Below, piece by piece: positions 40,321 through 47,769 of a stretch of DNA of 64,000 nt. The DNA lies in contig NZ_CP012661.1 in assembly GCF_001620265.1 (NCBI RefSeq), positions 4,539,001 through 4,603,000 of the forward strand. Direction: 5' to 3'. The position numbers and the translations under genes are program-made. This stretch comes from Frigidibacter mobilis (GTDB lineage: Bacteria > Pseudomonadota > Alphaproteobacteria > Rhodobacterales > Rhodobacteraceae). Under the pieces are notes generated by a model, which saw nothing but the letters and a program-made list of their open reading frames with translations, did not search any database and was not told the origin of the DNA. Each line of letters begins with the position of its first letter. Within the stretch, counting starts at the first letter, position 1.

Positions 40321-40519
40321 TCAAGAATGCGTTTCTAACGAAATCGGGAAAGGCATGTATGAGGGTGGCCCTAAGCCCGCCTCCAAATCCATGTTGGAAA
40401 CGTCATTTAGGACAAAATTAACTAGAACATCATAAGCGGCGAGGTCTTCGGCCACCCTACGTAAGCGCAGGTTGGATGGCTTTTGGTGCCCGTCTGCGTT
40501 CCGAGAAACCTCAACAAAA
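40321..40519 (-). pseudogene. 3' part of interrupted gene X
   Basis: Open frame ending in VEVSRNADGHQKPSNLRLRR, VAEDLAAYDVLVNFVLNDVS and PFPISLETHS. It runs into the left end of the IS1595-type transposon. Removing the transposon and one copy of the 8-bp duplication joins it in frame (GCT TTT GTT GAG) to a segment at 43145 and beyond, so this is the C-terminus of a gene split by the insertion. The family is not recognised. The winged-helix gene starts 61 bases downstream. Confidence 0.65.
40512..40519 (+). repeat. Target-site duplication, left copy
   Basis: CAACAAAA, identical to 43145-43152. Eight bases is the duplication length typical of the IS1595 family. Confidence 0.92.
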
Positions 40520-40545
40520 GGCGATTGTATACTTGACAAACCCAC
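40520..40545 (+). repeat. IS1595-type transposon, left terminal inverted repeat
   Basis: Begins GGCGATTGTA and contains TTGACA (40534-40539) pointing into the element, a possible -35 for the transposase operon. Two mismatches to the right copy (positions 11 and 24). Confidence 0.9.
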
Positions 40546-40588
40546 GGCCGACCGATACCTATAACCTAACAAGTTAGAGGTTTCCGCC

Positions 40589-41556
40589 ATGTCCGTTCTT
40601 TCCGCCCCTACATGCACGACGAAGCCGCAGCCTTTGCGCACGTCGAGGCAATGCTTTGGGCTGATGGTCCGGTCTGCCCCCACTGCGGCGTCGTGGATCG
40701 CGCCTATCGCCTTGAGGGCGTCCGCTCTAAGCCGTCCAAGAAGAACCCGGAAGGTGTCGAGCGTCATGGCCTGTGGAAGTGCCGCGACTGCCGTGGTCAG
40801 TTCACTGTTCGCAAGGGCACCATCTTCGAGGAAAGCCACCTGCCGCTGCACCTGTGGCTCCAAGCGATCCACCTTCTTGTGTCCAGCAAGAAGGGCATCA
40901 GCAGTCACCAGATGCACCGCGTTCTGGGTATCACATACAAGAGTGCATGGTTCCTGACCCATCGCATCCGCGAATGTATGCGCGACGGCGCGCTGGCTGG
41001 CTTTGGTGGCGACGGCGGCATCGTGGAAGTTGACGAGACCTTCATCGGCAAAGAGCCGGGCGTGAAAAAGGCTAAGAACGCCCGTGGCGGCTCCCACAAG
41101 ATGAAGATGCTGACCCTTGTTGACCGCACCACCAAGCGCGCCAAGAGCATCGTCGTCGACGACCTCAAGAAATCCACGCTGATCCCGATTTTGATCGAGA
41201 ATATCGCCCGCGAAGCATATGTCATGACCGACGAAGCCAGTCAGTATCAGGGCATCGGCGCGGGCAAGGTGTTCGAGGCCCATGGCTGGACAAACCACAG
41301 CGCCGGTGAGTATGTGAACCTCAAAGATCGCGAGATGCACACCAACACGGTCGAAGGCTTCTACAGCATCTTCAAGCGCGGCATGAAGGGCGTCTACCAG
41401 CACTGTGGTAAGCAGCACCTGCACCGCTATGCCGCAGAGTTTGACTTCCGTTACAACAATCGCAAAGCAAATGGGATAGACGATTCTCAGCGCGCGCTGA
41501 ACGTGCTATCTTCTGTCAAGCACAAAAGGCTCACATACAAATTGTCTGATTTCTGA
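40589..41556 (+). CDS. IS1595 family (ISXO2-like) DDE transposase, one frameshift near the start
   Basis: Zinc-ribbon N-terminus VCPHCG and WKCRDCRGQFTVRKGTIFE, then the DDE/N domain: GGIVEVDETFIGKEPG (first Asp), YVMTDEASQYQGIG (second Asp) and MHTNTVEGFYSIFKRGMKG (Asn-Thr-Val-Glu). The frame open from 40612 lacks the usual start; adding one C to 40605-40608 joins it to the ATG at 40589 as SVLSAPYMHDEAAAFAHVEA, the family N-terminus. The TGA overlaps the next ATG by one base, so the passenger genes are coupled to it. Confidence 0.93.
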
Positions 41557-42376
41557 TGGCACCTCCCGGCGGAACGGATATTCGGCTGACGATCTACGGT
41601 CTCGACCATCACGGGACGAGGTTGATGCCGCTGTGTTTGCCGACAAGCTGAAAAAGCTTGTTTCCGGGCTTAAAAAGCTTGACGCGTTTTACAACAGCAC
41701 GGGCCAGCACAAGTTTATGATACATGATCTTGAGTTCGCTAGCGCTACGGTAATGCTCCGCGAAAAGGTAATTAAGTCTAGACCCGTGCGCCACTCTCCG
41801 TCTCTTAGGTTTGTCCAGATAGGGGCCGCCGCGAGTAGAGGTGGTGGCTTCCAAATCGAAAACGCCGCTGAAGAATATGCCCTCGGAATCTTTAAGAGCC
41901 TATCCCATGGCGCGGGAGATTCTTTCTCTTATGGCGTAGTCAACGGGAGCGGCGATGATCCTGTTAGGCTTGACAGACTTCTTGAAAGCCGAGTTGATAG
42001 GATAATTTCTGCCGCTGAAGATGCTGCGAAGCAAGCTCCGCCAAGATACTTTAGGGGAGTGGCGCTATCAACATATGATGGGATAATGAAGCTAGTGGAT
42101 ATTCGCGGCATGTTTCCTGAGGCGAAACTGATCCTTTCTGCTGGCGGTAAAGAAGTCAGTTGCGTGATTCCTGCTGAAAACGTTGATGCACTGCGCGCTT
42201 CTCTTGGGAGGCGCGCGCTTGTGAGTGGTCGAGCGCAACACGATGGTCGCAGTATGCTGCCAGAACGTATAGACGTGACCAGCATTAAGTTGATTGAGGA
42301 AAATGCGCCTAACATCATTTCCCTTGGTGGCAGGCTGCATGGACTTGATCCGAATAACGTGAAGGAAGCAGGGTAA
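41556..42376 (+). CDS. Unknown passenger protein of the IS1595 transposon, one frameshift
   Basis: 273 residues when the G run at 41613-41615 is given one more base: TDIRLTIYGLDHHG then DEVDAAVFADKLKKLVSGLK, QHKFMIHDLEFASATVMLRE, FRGVALSTYDGIMKLVDIRG and NIISLGGRLHGLDPNN. The repeated mention of ligand-like strands and a long Lys-rich helix gives no known family. Without the correction only the part from a GTG at 41633 is open. It starts inside the transposase stop and ends inside the PIN start (TAATG). It might be the antitoxin of the PIN protein, or a transposition helper; unproven. Confidence 0.65.
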
Positions 42377-42951
42377 TGGCTTCCGAGAGCTTCCTATGGG
42401 ATACATGTGTCATCTATCGATGGTTTAATCCGAGTCCAGTCGAATACAAAGATCACATTAAGGCATTCCTGAAGGATGCTGAGGAAAAGAAGGTTGAAAT
42501 TTTCGTTTCGACAATTTCTCTTGCTGAAATTGGACCTAGCAAGATGGGTAAGAGCGGCCTAAGCCCCAGGCAGGTCCTAAGCTCAATGAGTAAAGCCCTC
42601 GTGTTTGTAGACACAACGCCAGATATCATGTCACTAGCCGGGCACCTGCGGGATCAGACTTATCGCCACGCCGAAGGCCCCGACGATAAGGCGGCAAGCC
42701 GCTTACTTAGCTTGGGTGATTCAATTCACTTAGCGACAGCGGTGGCCTTGCGCGAAGAATATGGGGTTCAGAACCTATCGTTCCACACTTTTGACGAAGG
42801 TAAGAGGAAGGACAGCGAAATCGGGAAGAAGACCGTTCCGATGATCGGTTTCCAGAATTGGTGCCGTGACTGTCAGGACGATGAAGAAGTCCGAAGGGTG
42901 ATGGATCTTTCACGAAACAAACCGGTGCATCCATCATGTCCACTCCCGTAA
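42376..42951 (+). CDS. PIN-domain protein (passenger of the IS1595 transposon)
   Basis: 191 residues with the PIN ribonuclease acidic set: FLWDTCVIYRWFN (first Asp), STISLAEIG (Glu), LLSLGDSIHLATAVAL (Asp) and FHTFDEGKRK (last Asp). PIN proteins of this size are often VapC-like toxins. It overlaps the upstream gene by one base and the downstream 49-residue gene by 16 bases. GC is lower than in the chromosome core. Whether its neighbours act as antitoxin is not known. Confidence 0.8.
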   Translation: MASESFLWDTCVIYRWFNPSPVEYKDHIKAFLKDAEEKKVEIFVSTISLAEIGPSKMGKSGLSPRQVLSSMSKALVFVDTTPDIMSLAGHLRDQTYRHAEGPDDKAASRLLSLGDSIHLATAVALREEYGVQNLSFHTFDEGKRKDSEIGKKTVPMIGFQNWCRDCQDDEEVRRVMDLSRNKPVHPSCPLP

Positions 42952-43085
42952 AGAAAAGTCAGGCGGATCGCTTCAAGGAGGCCGCCCGCGAACTTGAAGC
43001 GGACGACGACGAAGCCACCTTCAACGAGAAGCTTCGGAAGCTGGTGAAGCAGAAGCCGGACGACAAGAGGCCGTCCGACGACTGA
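42936..43085 (+). CDS. 49-residue charged protein downstream of the PIN gene
   Basis: Starts within the PIN gene (ATG at 42936) and encodes MSTPVKKSQADRFKEAAREL followed by EADDDEATFNEKLRKLVKQK and a DDKRPSDD end. Strongly charged and helical, with no hydrophobic core of note. Its GC is higher than the rest of the passengers. I recall similar short RFKEAAREL proteins beside PIN or phage genes in other alphaproteobacteria, but the function is unknown. It ends 33 bases before the right terminal repeat. Confidence 0.7.
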   Translation: MSTPVKKSQADRFKEAARELEADDDEATFNEKLRKLVKQKPDDKRPSDD

Positions 43086-43118
43086 TGCCGCCTGTCACGC
43101 AGGCCGCTTGTGTCAAGG

Positions 43119-43144
43119 GTTGGTTTGTCAAGTGTACAATCGCC
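43119..43144 (-). repeat. IS1595-type transposon, right terminal inverted repeat
   Basis: Inverted copy of 40520-40545 with two mismatches; followed directly by the right target duplication. Confidence 0.9.
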
Positions 43145-43152
43145 CAACAAAA
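43145..43152 (+). repeat. Target-site duplication, right copy
   Basis: CAACAAAA, identical to 40512-40519. Confidence 0.92.
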
Positions 43153-43251
43153 GCGTAAAGTGTCGTTGATTCCCCATCCTTATGCGCTAGGGCCCAGAGA
43201 GCTTAAGCCCTCATAATGCAAATAATCTTCGATCTGAGCTAAGCTAAGCAT
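43145..43251 (-). pseudogene. 5' part of interrupted gene X
   Basis: An ATG at 43249-43251 overlaps the stop region of the HEPN-like gene and opens MLSLAQIEDYLHYEGLSSLG. In another frame the stretch nearer the transposon reads LAHKDGESTTLYAF and continues into the 3' part across the removed element. Joining the two frames needs two extra bases near the GGGCCC run at 43190-43195, so this half is less certain than the 3' half. The intact protein would have about 98 residues. Confidence 0.5.
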
Positions 43252-43741
43252 TTTCTTGTTTCACCAACTGTAGCACTCTCGAAGACCAAAAGTTTGCCTT
43301 CCCCATCCACCCGTGTGCTTCGGTCACGGGCACGCCCGACAGTGTAAATCGCTCCGAGCGGAAATCAACTCGTGCGTCGGGGGTGTAGTCAGCAACCACG
43401 CGTATTGCATACGCCTTCTCTAGGTCTGCGGCAAAGGCTAAGTTTTGTGCGCTGACCTGATGGCATTCCCTCACAAGTTTCGCATCACCGATTTTGTTAG
43501 CTCTACTTTTTATCGAGATTATTTTTCTTTGGACTTTCCCTCTAAGTGTTTCGGGAATGGCCTTGTGGCTCAGTGAGCGTCCATAACCATCGTCGAGCGT
43601 GATTAGTGTTTCTCTTACGCAAAGAAATGTGGCGTAATAATATCTGTTGAATGCCGATCGAGCGTAGGCATCTGCATCCGCCTCCGATGCGGGCAGAAGC
43701 TTCATTGCCTCAACTTGAAGGTGGCGCGCGACGTTATGCAT
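43244..43741 (-). CDS. HEPN-like domain protein, first gene of the RT-linked operon
   Basis: 165 helical residues. YARSAFNRYYYATFLCVRETL and IRVVADYTPDARVDFR match the two signature regions of HEPN-like proteins (Arg/Tyr-rich helix; R-x-x-ADY). The classical RNase R-x4-6-H motif is not clear; VRECHQ is the nearest His. HEPN domains serve as RNase effectors in many defence systems. Gene X starts inside its stop codon. The start at 43741 lies 28 bases from a perfect palindrome that could be the operon's operator. It shares the fold, not close sequence, with the HEPN-like gene at 6033-6584. Confidence 0.7.
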   Translation of the reverse strand: MHNVARHLQVEAMKLLPASEADADAYARSAFNRYYYATFLCVRETLITLDDGYGRSLSHKAIPETLRGKVQRKIISIKSRANKIGDAKLVRECHQVSAQNLAFAADLEKAYAIRVVADYTPDARVDFRSERFTLSGVPVTEAHGWMGKANFWSSRVLQLVKQENA

Positions 43742-43769
43742 GCCTCAGTCATACGACAATGGAACTCTA

Positions 43770-43785
43770 AGAAAAGTACTTTTCT
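43770..43785. promoter_or_regulatory. Perfect 16-bp palindrome upstream of the HEPN-like gene
   Basis: AGAAAAGTACTTTTCT, self-complementary over all 16 bases, 28 bases upstream of the HEPN-like ATG. Its AT-rich dyad and position fit an operator for a small DNA-binding protein such as the winged-helix product encoded downstream in the same operon. That link is inference. Confidence 0.5.
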
Positions 43786-43804
43786 GAGTTGAGAGCAACC
43801 CAAA

Positions 43805-43826
43805 GGGGCGCCCTCCCGGACGCCCC
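43805..43826 (-). terminator. Terminator of the DUF2125 gene
   Basis: Hairpin with arms GGGGCG (43805-43810) and CGCCCC (43821-43826), which read on the minus strand is followed by TTTGGGTT. It lies just after the DUF2125 stop and marks the right edge of the lower-GC island. Confidence 0.6.
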
Positions 43827-43851
43827 CTCCCCTTCCTCCCGTCACAGCCCC

Positions 43852-45348
43852 TTACTTCAGCCGCTGACCGTTCGCATAGAGCCCGCCATCCTCGCGGACC
43901 TCGATGGTGGAGTTGAGCTCGTCCGGCCCCGGGCCGGTATTGGCGAACAGGCCCGCCATCATCCGCACGCCCATCGCCTGGTCTTCCGGCACCAGGCCCA
44001 TTGCGATCAGATTGTCGAGGAGCCCGTTGCCGCCCAGCAGCTTCAGGCTGACCGAGCCAAGCGGCTTCGGCATCCCGTCGAAGGTCACCATGTCTGAATT
44101 GTCGAAGGTGAAGCTGCCATCGCCGGTCAGCTCCGCGCCGCCGAAGGTCAGTTGCAGCTCGTTCAGGTCCAGCGCGTGCAGCTCGCCGGGTGCCTCCGCG
44201 GTGGCGGCCTGCTCCGGGTCGAGCAGGTCGATCAGCATCTTCGCCGCGCCGCTGACATCGAGGATCAGCGTCGCCGGGTCGCGCGGCAGCTGCGCCATCG
44301 GGTCCAGCATCGACCAGACCTCGTCGTTCACCGCCAGGTCCACCAGCCGCATTTCAAACCCGAACGGCGCGGGTGCGTCGGACTTCGACACCGGCATCAG
44401 CAGGCTGAACGCCGATTCCGCCAGCGAGATATCCACCGGGAACGGGAGCTGCGAGCCGGTCAGCGCCATCGTCCCGCCGGTCCCCGCCGCGCCATAGCTC
44501 AGGGCCTCGGCATCCATCGCCAGCTCGAAGCTGCCGCCGTCGCCCGCCGCCTCGATGGTCATCGTGTCGGTCGCGTCCACCACCTCCATCGTATAGCTGC
44601 CGGCGCCATAGCTGAGGCTGCCCTCGATCTTCAGCCCGGCCCCCAGCGCCGCCGCCATGTCGGCCATGTCCACGCCCTCGGGCATCACGGTCGTGCTGGT
44701 GCCCTCCAGGTCCGACAGGCTGCCTTCCATCGAGAAGGTGCCGTCGGTTTCCGGATCGGTCGCCGACACGGTGAAGGTCACTTCCGGCGCCGCGATCTGC
44801 TGGGTCGCGGTGATATCCCCCGCCAGCCCCATGACCGAGCTGCCGGTCACATCGCGGGCCGCCATCTCCATCGTCATCTCGACCGGCGTGCCGTTCACCA
44901 CCATCTCGGTGACCGACACGCCCATCGCGGGCGCACTGAACTCATAGGTCATTTCGTCCGGTGTGCCCGAGACGGTCATCACCATGTCGGGCTGCGAGAA
45001 CAGCATCGACATCTCGACCGTCTCGTCCTCGGCCACGGTGGTCATGTCGAACGGGATCTCGGGTGACATCGTCACCTCAACCGCACCGCCGCGCTCGGTC
45101 AGCACCATTTCGGCAATGGTCACGCTGCCGGTCGCCTCGGGCGTGGTGGTGGTGCCGGTCACGTCGCGCAGCGTCAATGTGCCGCCCCGGGCCTCTTCCG
45201 ATCCGGCGGTCAGGGTAAAGCCCATGCCGCCGTAATAGTCCTGCCAGCTCTGCCAGACCTCGGCTGCCGTCACATCGGCCTGCGCCGCGGTGCTGCACAG
45301 CAGGCCTGCCAGCAACGTGCCGCAGCCCAATGATTTCCACTGTTCCAT
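43852..45348 (-). CDS. DUF2125 domain-containing exported protein
   Basis: 498 residues with a signal peptide (GCGTLLAGLLCSTAAQADVT). The rest is beta-rich with alternating short strands, many Thr, Met and Asp residues (VEMSMLFSQPDMVMTVSGTP) and few Lys, typical of DUF2125 proteins of Rhodobacterales. These are predicted periplasmic or outer-membrane-associated; the role is unknown. The gene is core-like in composition. Confidence 0.85.
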   Translation of the reverse strand: MEQWKSLGCGTLLAGLLCSTAAQADVTAAEVWQSWQDYYGGMGFTLTAGSEEARGGTLTLRDVTGTTTTPEATGSVTIAEMVLTERGGAVEVTMSPEIPFDMTTVAEDETVEMSMLFSQPDMVMTVSGTPDEMTYEFSAPAMGVSVTEMVVNGTPVEMTMEMAARDVTGSSVMGLAGDITATQQIAAPEVTFTVSATDPETDGTFSMEGSLSDLEGTSTTVMPEGVDMADMAAALGAGLKIEGSLSYGAGSYTMEVVDATDTMTIEAAGDGGSFELAMDAEALSYGAAGTGGTMALTGSQLPFPVDISLAESAFSLLMPVSKSDAPAPFGFEMRLVDLAVNDEVWSMLDPMAQLPRDPATLILDVSGAAKMLIDLLDPEQAATAEAPGELHALDLNELQLTFGGAELTGDGSFTFDNSDMVTFDGMPKPLGSVSLKLLGGNGLLDNLIAMGLVPEDQAMGVRMMAGLFANTGPGPDELNSTIEVREDGGLYANGQRLK

Positions 45349-45479
45349 AATGAACCCTTGCGGTTTGAAAACGCTCGGGCGGGAGCATCCCGCCCTCGGG
45401 CTGCAAGGTCAAGCGTTTCCCGGGGGCCGGTTTTTCTGCTATTGCATAACGAGTGAACGGCTTTGGCGCGGGGGTGGCG

Positions 45480-46094
45480 ATGATTGCACTGGATTGTGAT
45501 GGCGGCGTGTGGACGGCAACGATCAACCGGCCGGACAAGGCCAACTCACTGACCACCGCGATGCTGGAAAAACTGGAGCGGATCGCGGGGGCCGCCGCCG
45601 AGGAAGGCGCCCGCGTGCTGGTGCTGACCGGCGCCGGCAAGGTCTTCTCGGCCGGTGCCGATCTCGACGAGGCCCGCGCCGGCCTCGCCACCAGCCCGGT
45701 CTGGGAGCGGCTCTCGGCCCGAATCTCCGGCCTGCCCTGCCTGACCATCGCCGCGCTGAACGGCACCCTTGCCGGGGGGGCAATGGGAATGGCGCTGGCC
45801 TGCGATATCCGTATTGCAGTTGAGGGCGCGAAGTTCTTCTACCCGGTGATGAAGCTGGGCTTCCTGCCGCAACCCTCGGACCCGCGGCGACTTGCCGCGC
45901 TGGTCGGGCCCTCCCGCGCCAAGATGATCCTGATGGCCGGTGCGAGGATCGACACCGAGGAGGCGTTGGCCTGGGGCCTGATCGACCGGATGGTGCCCGC
46001 CGCTGACCTCATGGAAACCGTCACCGCTCTCTCGGCCGATGCCCGCGGCGCCAGCCCCGAGCATGTTGCCGGCATCAAGGCGCTGGTTCCCTAA
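45480..46094 (+). CDS. Enoyl-CoA hydratase/isomerase family protein
   Basis: Crotonase-fold protein of 204 residues, short for the family. Seen: VWTATINRPDKANSLTTAML, GAGKVFSAGADLDEA (oxyanion-hole strand), IAALNGTLAGGAMGMALACD (second oxyanion Gly-Gly) and KLGFLPQPSDPRRLAALVG. The Glu pair of true hydratases is not obvious (Met and Pro at those places), so the reaction may differ. ATG at 45480 follows GGGGGTGG; a GTG nine codons upstream is in frame. Its end overlaps the HNH gene end by four bases. Confidence 0.85.
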   Translation: MIALDCDGGVWTATINRPDKANSLTTAMLEKLERIAGAAAEEGARVLVLTGAGKVFSAGADLDEARAGLATSPVWERLSARISGLPCLTIAALNGTLAGGAMGMALACDIRIAVEGAKFFYPVMKLGFLPQPSDPRRLAALVGPSRAKMILMAGARIDTEEALAWGLIDRMVPAADLMETVTALSADARGASPEHVAGIKALVP

Positions 46095-46438
46095 TCCTTC
46101 CGCCGCCGCCCCGGCGGTCCCGGCACTTTCGACAGGAATTCCGGCGGCCGCTTCGCCACCCATTCGGCGAATTTCTGCAGCCGCGGGTGTTCCCGCAGCG
46201 CCTCGGGCGTCGAGAAATTCCGCGCCAGCTCCCCGGCGGTCAGCGCGGCATGAATCTCCTTGTGGCAGATGTCATGCAGCAGCACCGTCGGCCCGCCGCG
46301 CCCGCCCTTCTGCTTGGGGATCAGGTGATGCACGCTTTGCGGCACATCCGGCGGGATCGGCCGCAGGCACAGCGCGCAGATCGGGTCGGTCGCCGCCGCT
46401 GCACCGTCCTCGTCGTCTTCCCAGGTCTTGCGCGCCAT
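46091..46438 (-). CDS. HNH endonuclease family protein
   Basis: 115 residues. CALCLRPIPPDVPQSVHHLI has a Cys pair and the His-His of the HNH motif, and GGPTVLLHDICHKEIHAALT supplies the Cys-His zinc ligands and last His. Free-standing HNH proteins of this size in Rhodobacteraceae have no assigned role. ATG at 46436-46438 is chosen because the longer frame upstream overlaps the divergent flavoprotein gene. Confidence 0.8.
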   Translation of the reverse strand: MARKTWEDDEDGAAAATDPICALCLRPIPPDVPQSVHHLIPKQKGGRGGPTVLLHDICHKEIHAALTAGELARNFSTPEALREHPRLQKFAEWVAKRPPEFLSKVPGPPGRRRKD

Positions 46439-46523
46439 ATCCGCCCTCTTGCCAGCCCTCTTGCCCGCACCGGGCTTCGATGCCACAGGGGGGATATGGC
46501 GGCCGCTTGGCAAGGGGAAAGCA

Positions 46524-47686
46524 ATGACCGATGCGCTGGTGATCGGGGCCGGGCCCGCCGGCCTGATGGCAGCCGAGGCGCTGGCCGCCGCTGGCCGCCG
46601 CGTGGTGCTGGCCGAGGCGAAGCCCTCGCCGGCGCGCAAGCTGCTGATGGCGGGCAAGTCCGGGCTGAACATCACCCATGACGATCCCGCCGCAGAGTTC
46701 GCCCGCCACTATGACACGAGCTGGCTGGCCCCCTCCTCGCCGGCTTCGGCCCGGCCGAGGTGCAGGACTGGTGCCGCGGCCTTGGCCAGGACGTGTTCAC
46801 CGGCTCCTCGGGTCGGGTCTTCCCGCAGGCGATGAAGGCCTCGCCGCTGCTGCGCGCCTGGCTGCGGCGGCTGGAATCCGGCGGCGTGGTGCTGCACACC
46901 CGCTGGCGCTGGACGGGCTGGCAAGATGGCGCGCTGGCCTTCGACACGCCGGAGGGGCTGCATCTGGAACGCCCCGCCGTCACCGTGCTGGCGCTCGGCG
47001 GCGCAAGCTGGCCGCGGCTGGGGTCCGATGCCGCCTGGGTGCCCTGGCTGGAAGGGCAGGGGTTCCCGTCACCCCTTCCGCCCGGCCAACATGGGCTTCG
47101 GTGTCGACTGGTCGGACAAGATGCCGCCGCTCTTCGGCAACCCGGTCAAGGATGTCGCGCTGCGGGCGGGCGATCGGCGCGAGCGCGGCGAGTTCGTGAT
47201 CTCGGCCCGCGGCATCGAGGGCGGCGGCATCTATGCCGTCTCCGCCGCCGTCCGCGACGGCGCGGCCCTCACGCTCGACCTCGCCCCCGCCCGCAGCCTG
47301 GCCGAGGTGGCAGGCCGCCTCGCCCGCCCCCGCGGCAAGGACACGGTGGCAAACTGGCTGCGCAAGGCGCTGCGGCTCGACCCGGTGAAAATCGCGCTGC
47401 TGCACGAATGGGCCCGCCCGCTGCCCGCAGATCCTGCGCGGCTTGCGCAGCTCATCAAGGCGCTGCCGGTCCGCCACAGCGGCCCCGCCCGATTGCCGAG
47501 GCGATTTCCAGCGCCGGCGGCATCCCGCGCGCGGCGCTGACCGAGGGGCTGGAGTTGCTGGCGCTCCCGGGCACTTTCGCCTGCGGCGAGATGCTGGATT
47601 GGGAGGCGCCGACGGGCGGCTACCTGCTTACCGCCTGCCTTGCGACGGGGCTACATGCGGGCCGCGCCGCCGCCGCCAAGGGCTGA
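46524..47686 (+). CDS. HI0933/YhiN family FAD-dependent flavoprotein, four frameshifts
   Basis: Starts DALVIGAGPAGLMAAEALAA (FAD-binding GxGxxG) then LAEAKPSPARKLLMAGKSGL and NITHDD. The rest is spread over frames: VFTGSSGRVFPQAMKASPLL, TVLALGGASWPRLGSD, MGFGVDWSD, FVISARGIEGGGIYAVSAAV and the FAD-end GTFACGEMLDWEAPTGGYLL. One base added at each of 46729-46733, 47059-47062, 47072-47075 and 47488-47490 (all G/C runs) restores one frame of about 388 codons. Function of the family is unclear. Four errors in one gene is high, so true decay is possible. Confidence 0.82.
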
Positions 47687-47727
47687 CCCGGCGGCTGGGC
47701 GCGGGCTGGGGCATCTGCAAATCGTAT

Positions 47728-47753
47728 GTATGGCTCCCATATGGGAACCATAC
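47728..47753. repeat. 26-bp near-perfect palindrome
   Basis: Arms GTATGGCTCCCAT and ATGGGAACCATAC, one mismatched pair, centred at 47740/47741. It lies between the convergent 3' ends of the flavoprotein and LLM genes. AT content and lack of a T tract do not suit a terminator; it resembles a protein-binding dyad. Confidence 0.6.
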
Positions 47754-47769
47754 GGTTTCCAGCAGCTTT

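Larger units (their letters stand above)
40520..43144 (+). mobile_element. IS1595-family transposon with three passenger genes
   Basis: 2,625 bp bounded by terminal inverted repeats (40520-40545 and 43119-43144, 24 of 26 bases matching, tip GGCGATTGTA) and flanked by a perfect 8-bp direct repeat. It holds an ISXO2-like transposase followed by a 273-residue unknown, a PIN-domain protein and a 49-residue protein, all on the plus strand and all overlapping their neighbour by 1 or 16 bases. Passenger-carrying IS1595 elements have been described, but I do not know this gene set. It interrupts gene X of the RT-linked operon. Confidence 0.9.

Noticed and set aside
40520..41424. Long minus-strand frame through the transposase
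   Set aside because: Antisense shadow of the IS1595 transposase; only the part outside the transposon (40321-40519) looks like a real C-terminus.
41556..42951. Calling the 273-residue/PIN pair a proven toxin-antitoxin system
   Set aside because: The upstream protein has no recognised antitoxin fold; only gene order supports the idea.
46524..47686. Treating the HI0933 flavoprotein as a pseudogene
   Set aside because: All four breaks fit the window-wide missing G/C pattern and the joined protein keeps its FAD motifs; sequencing error is the simpler view.
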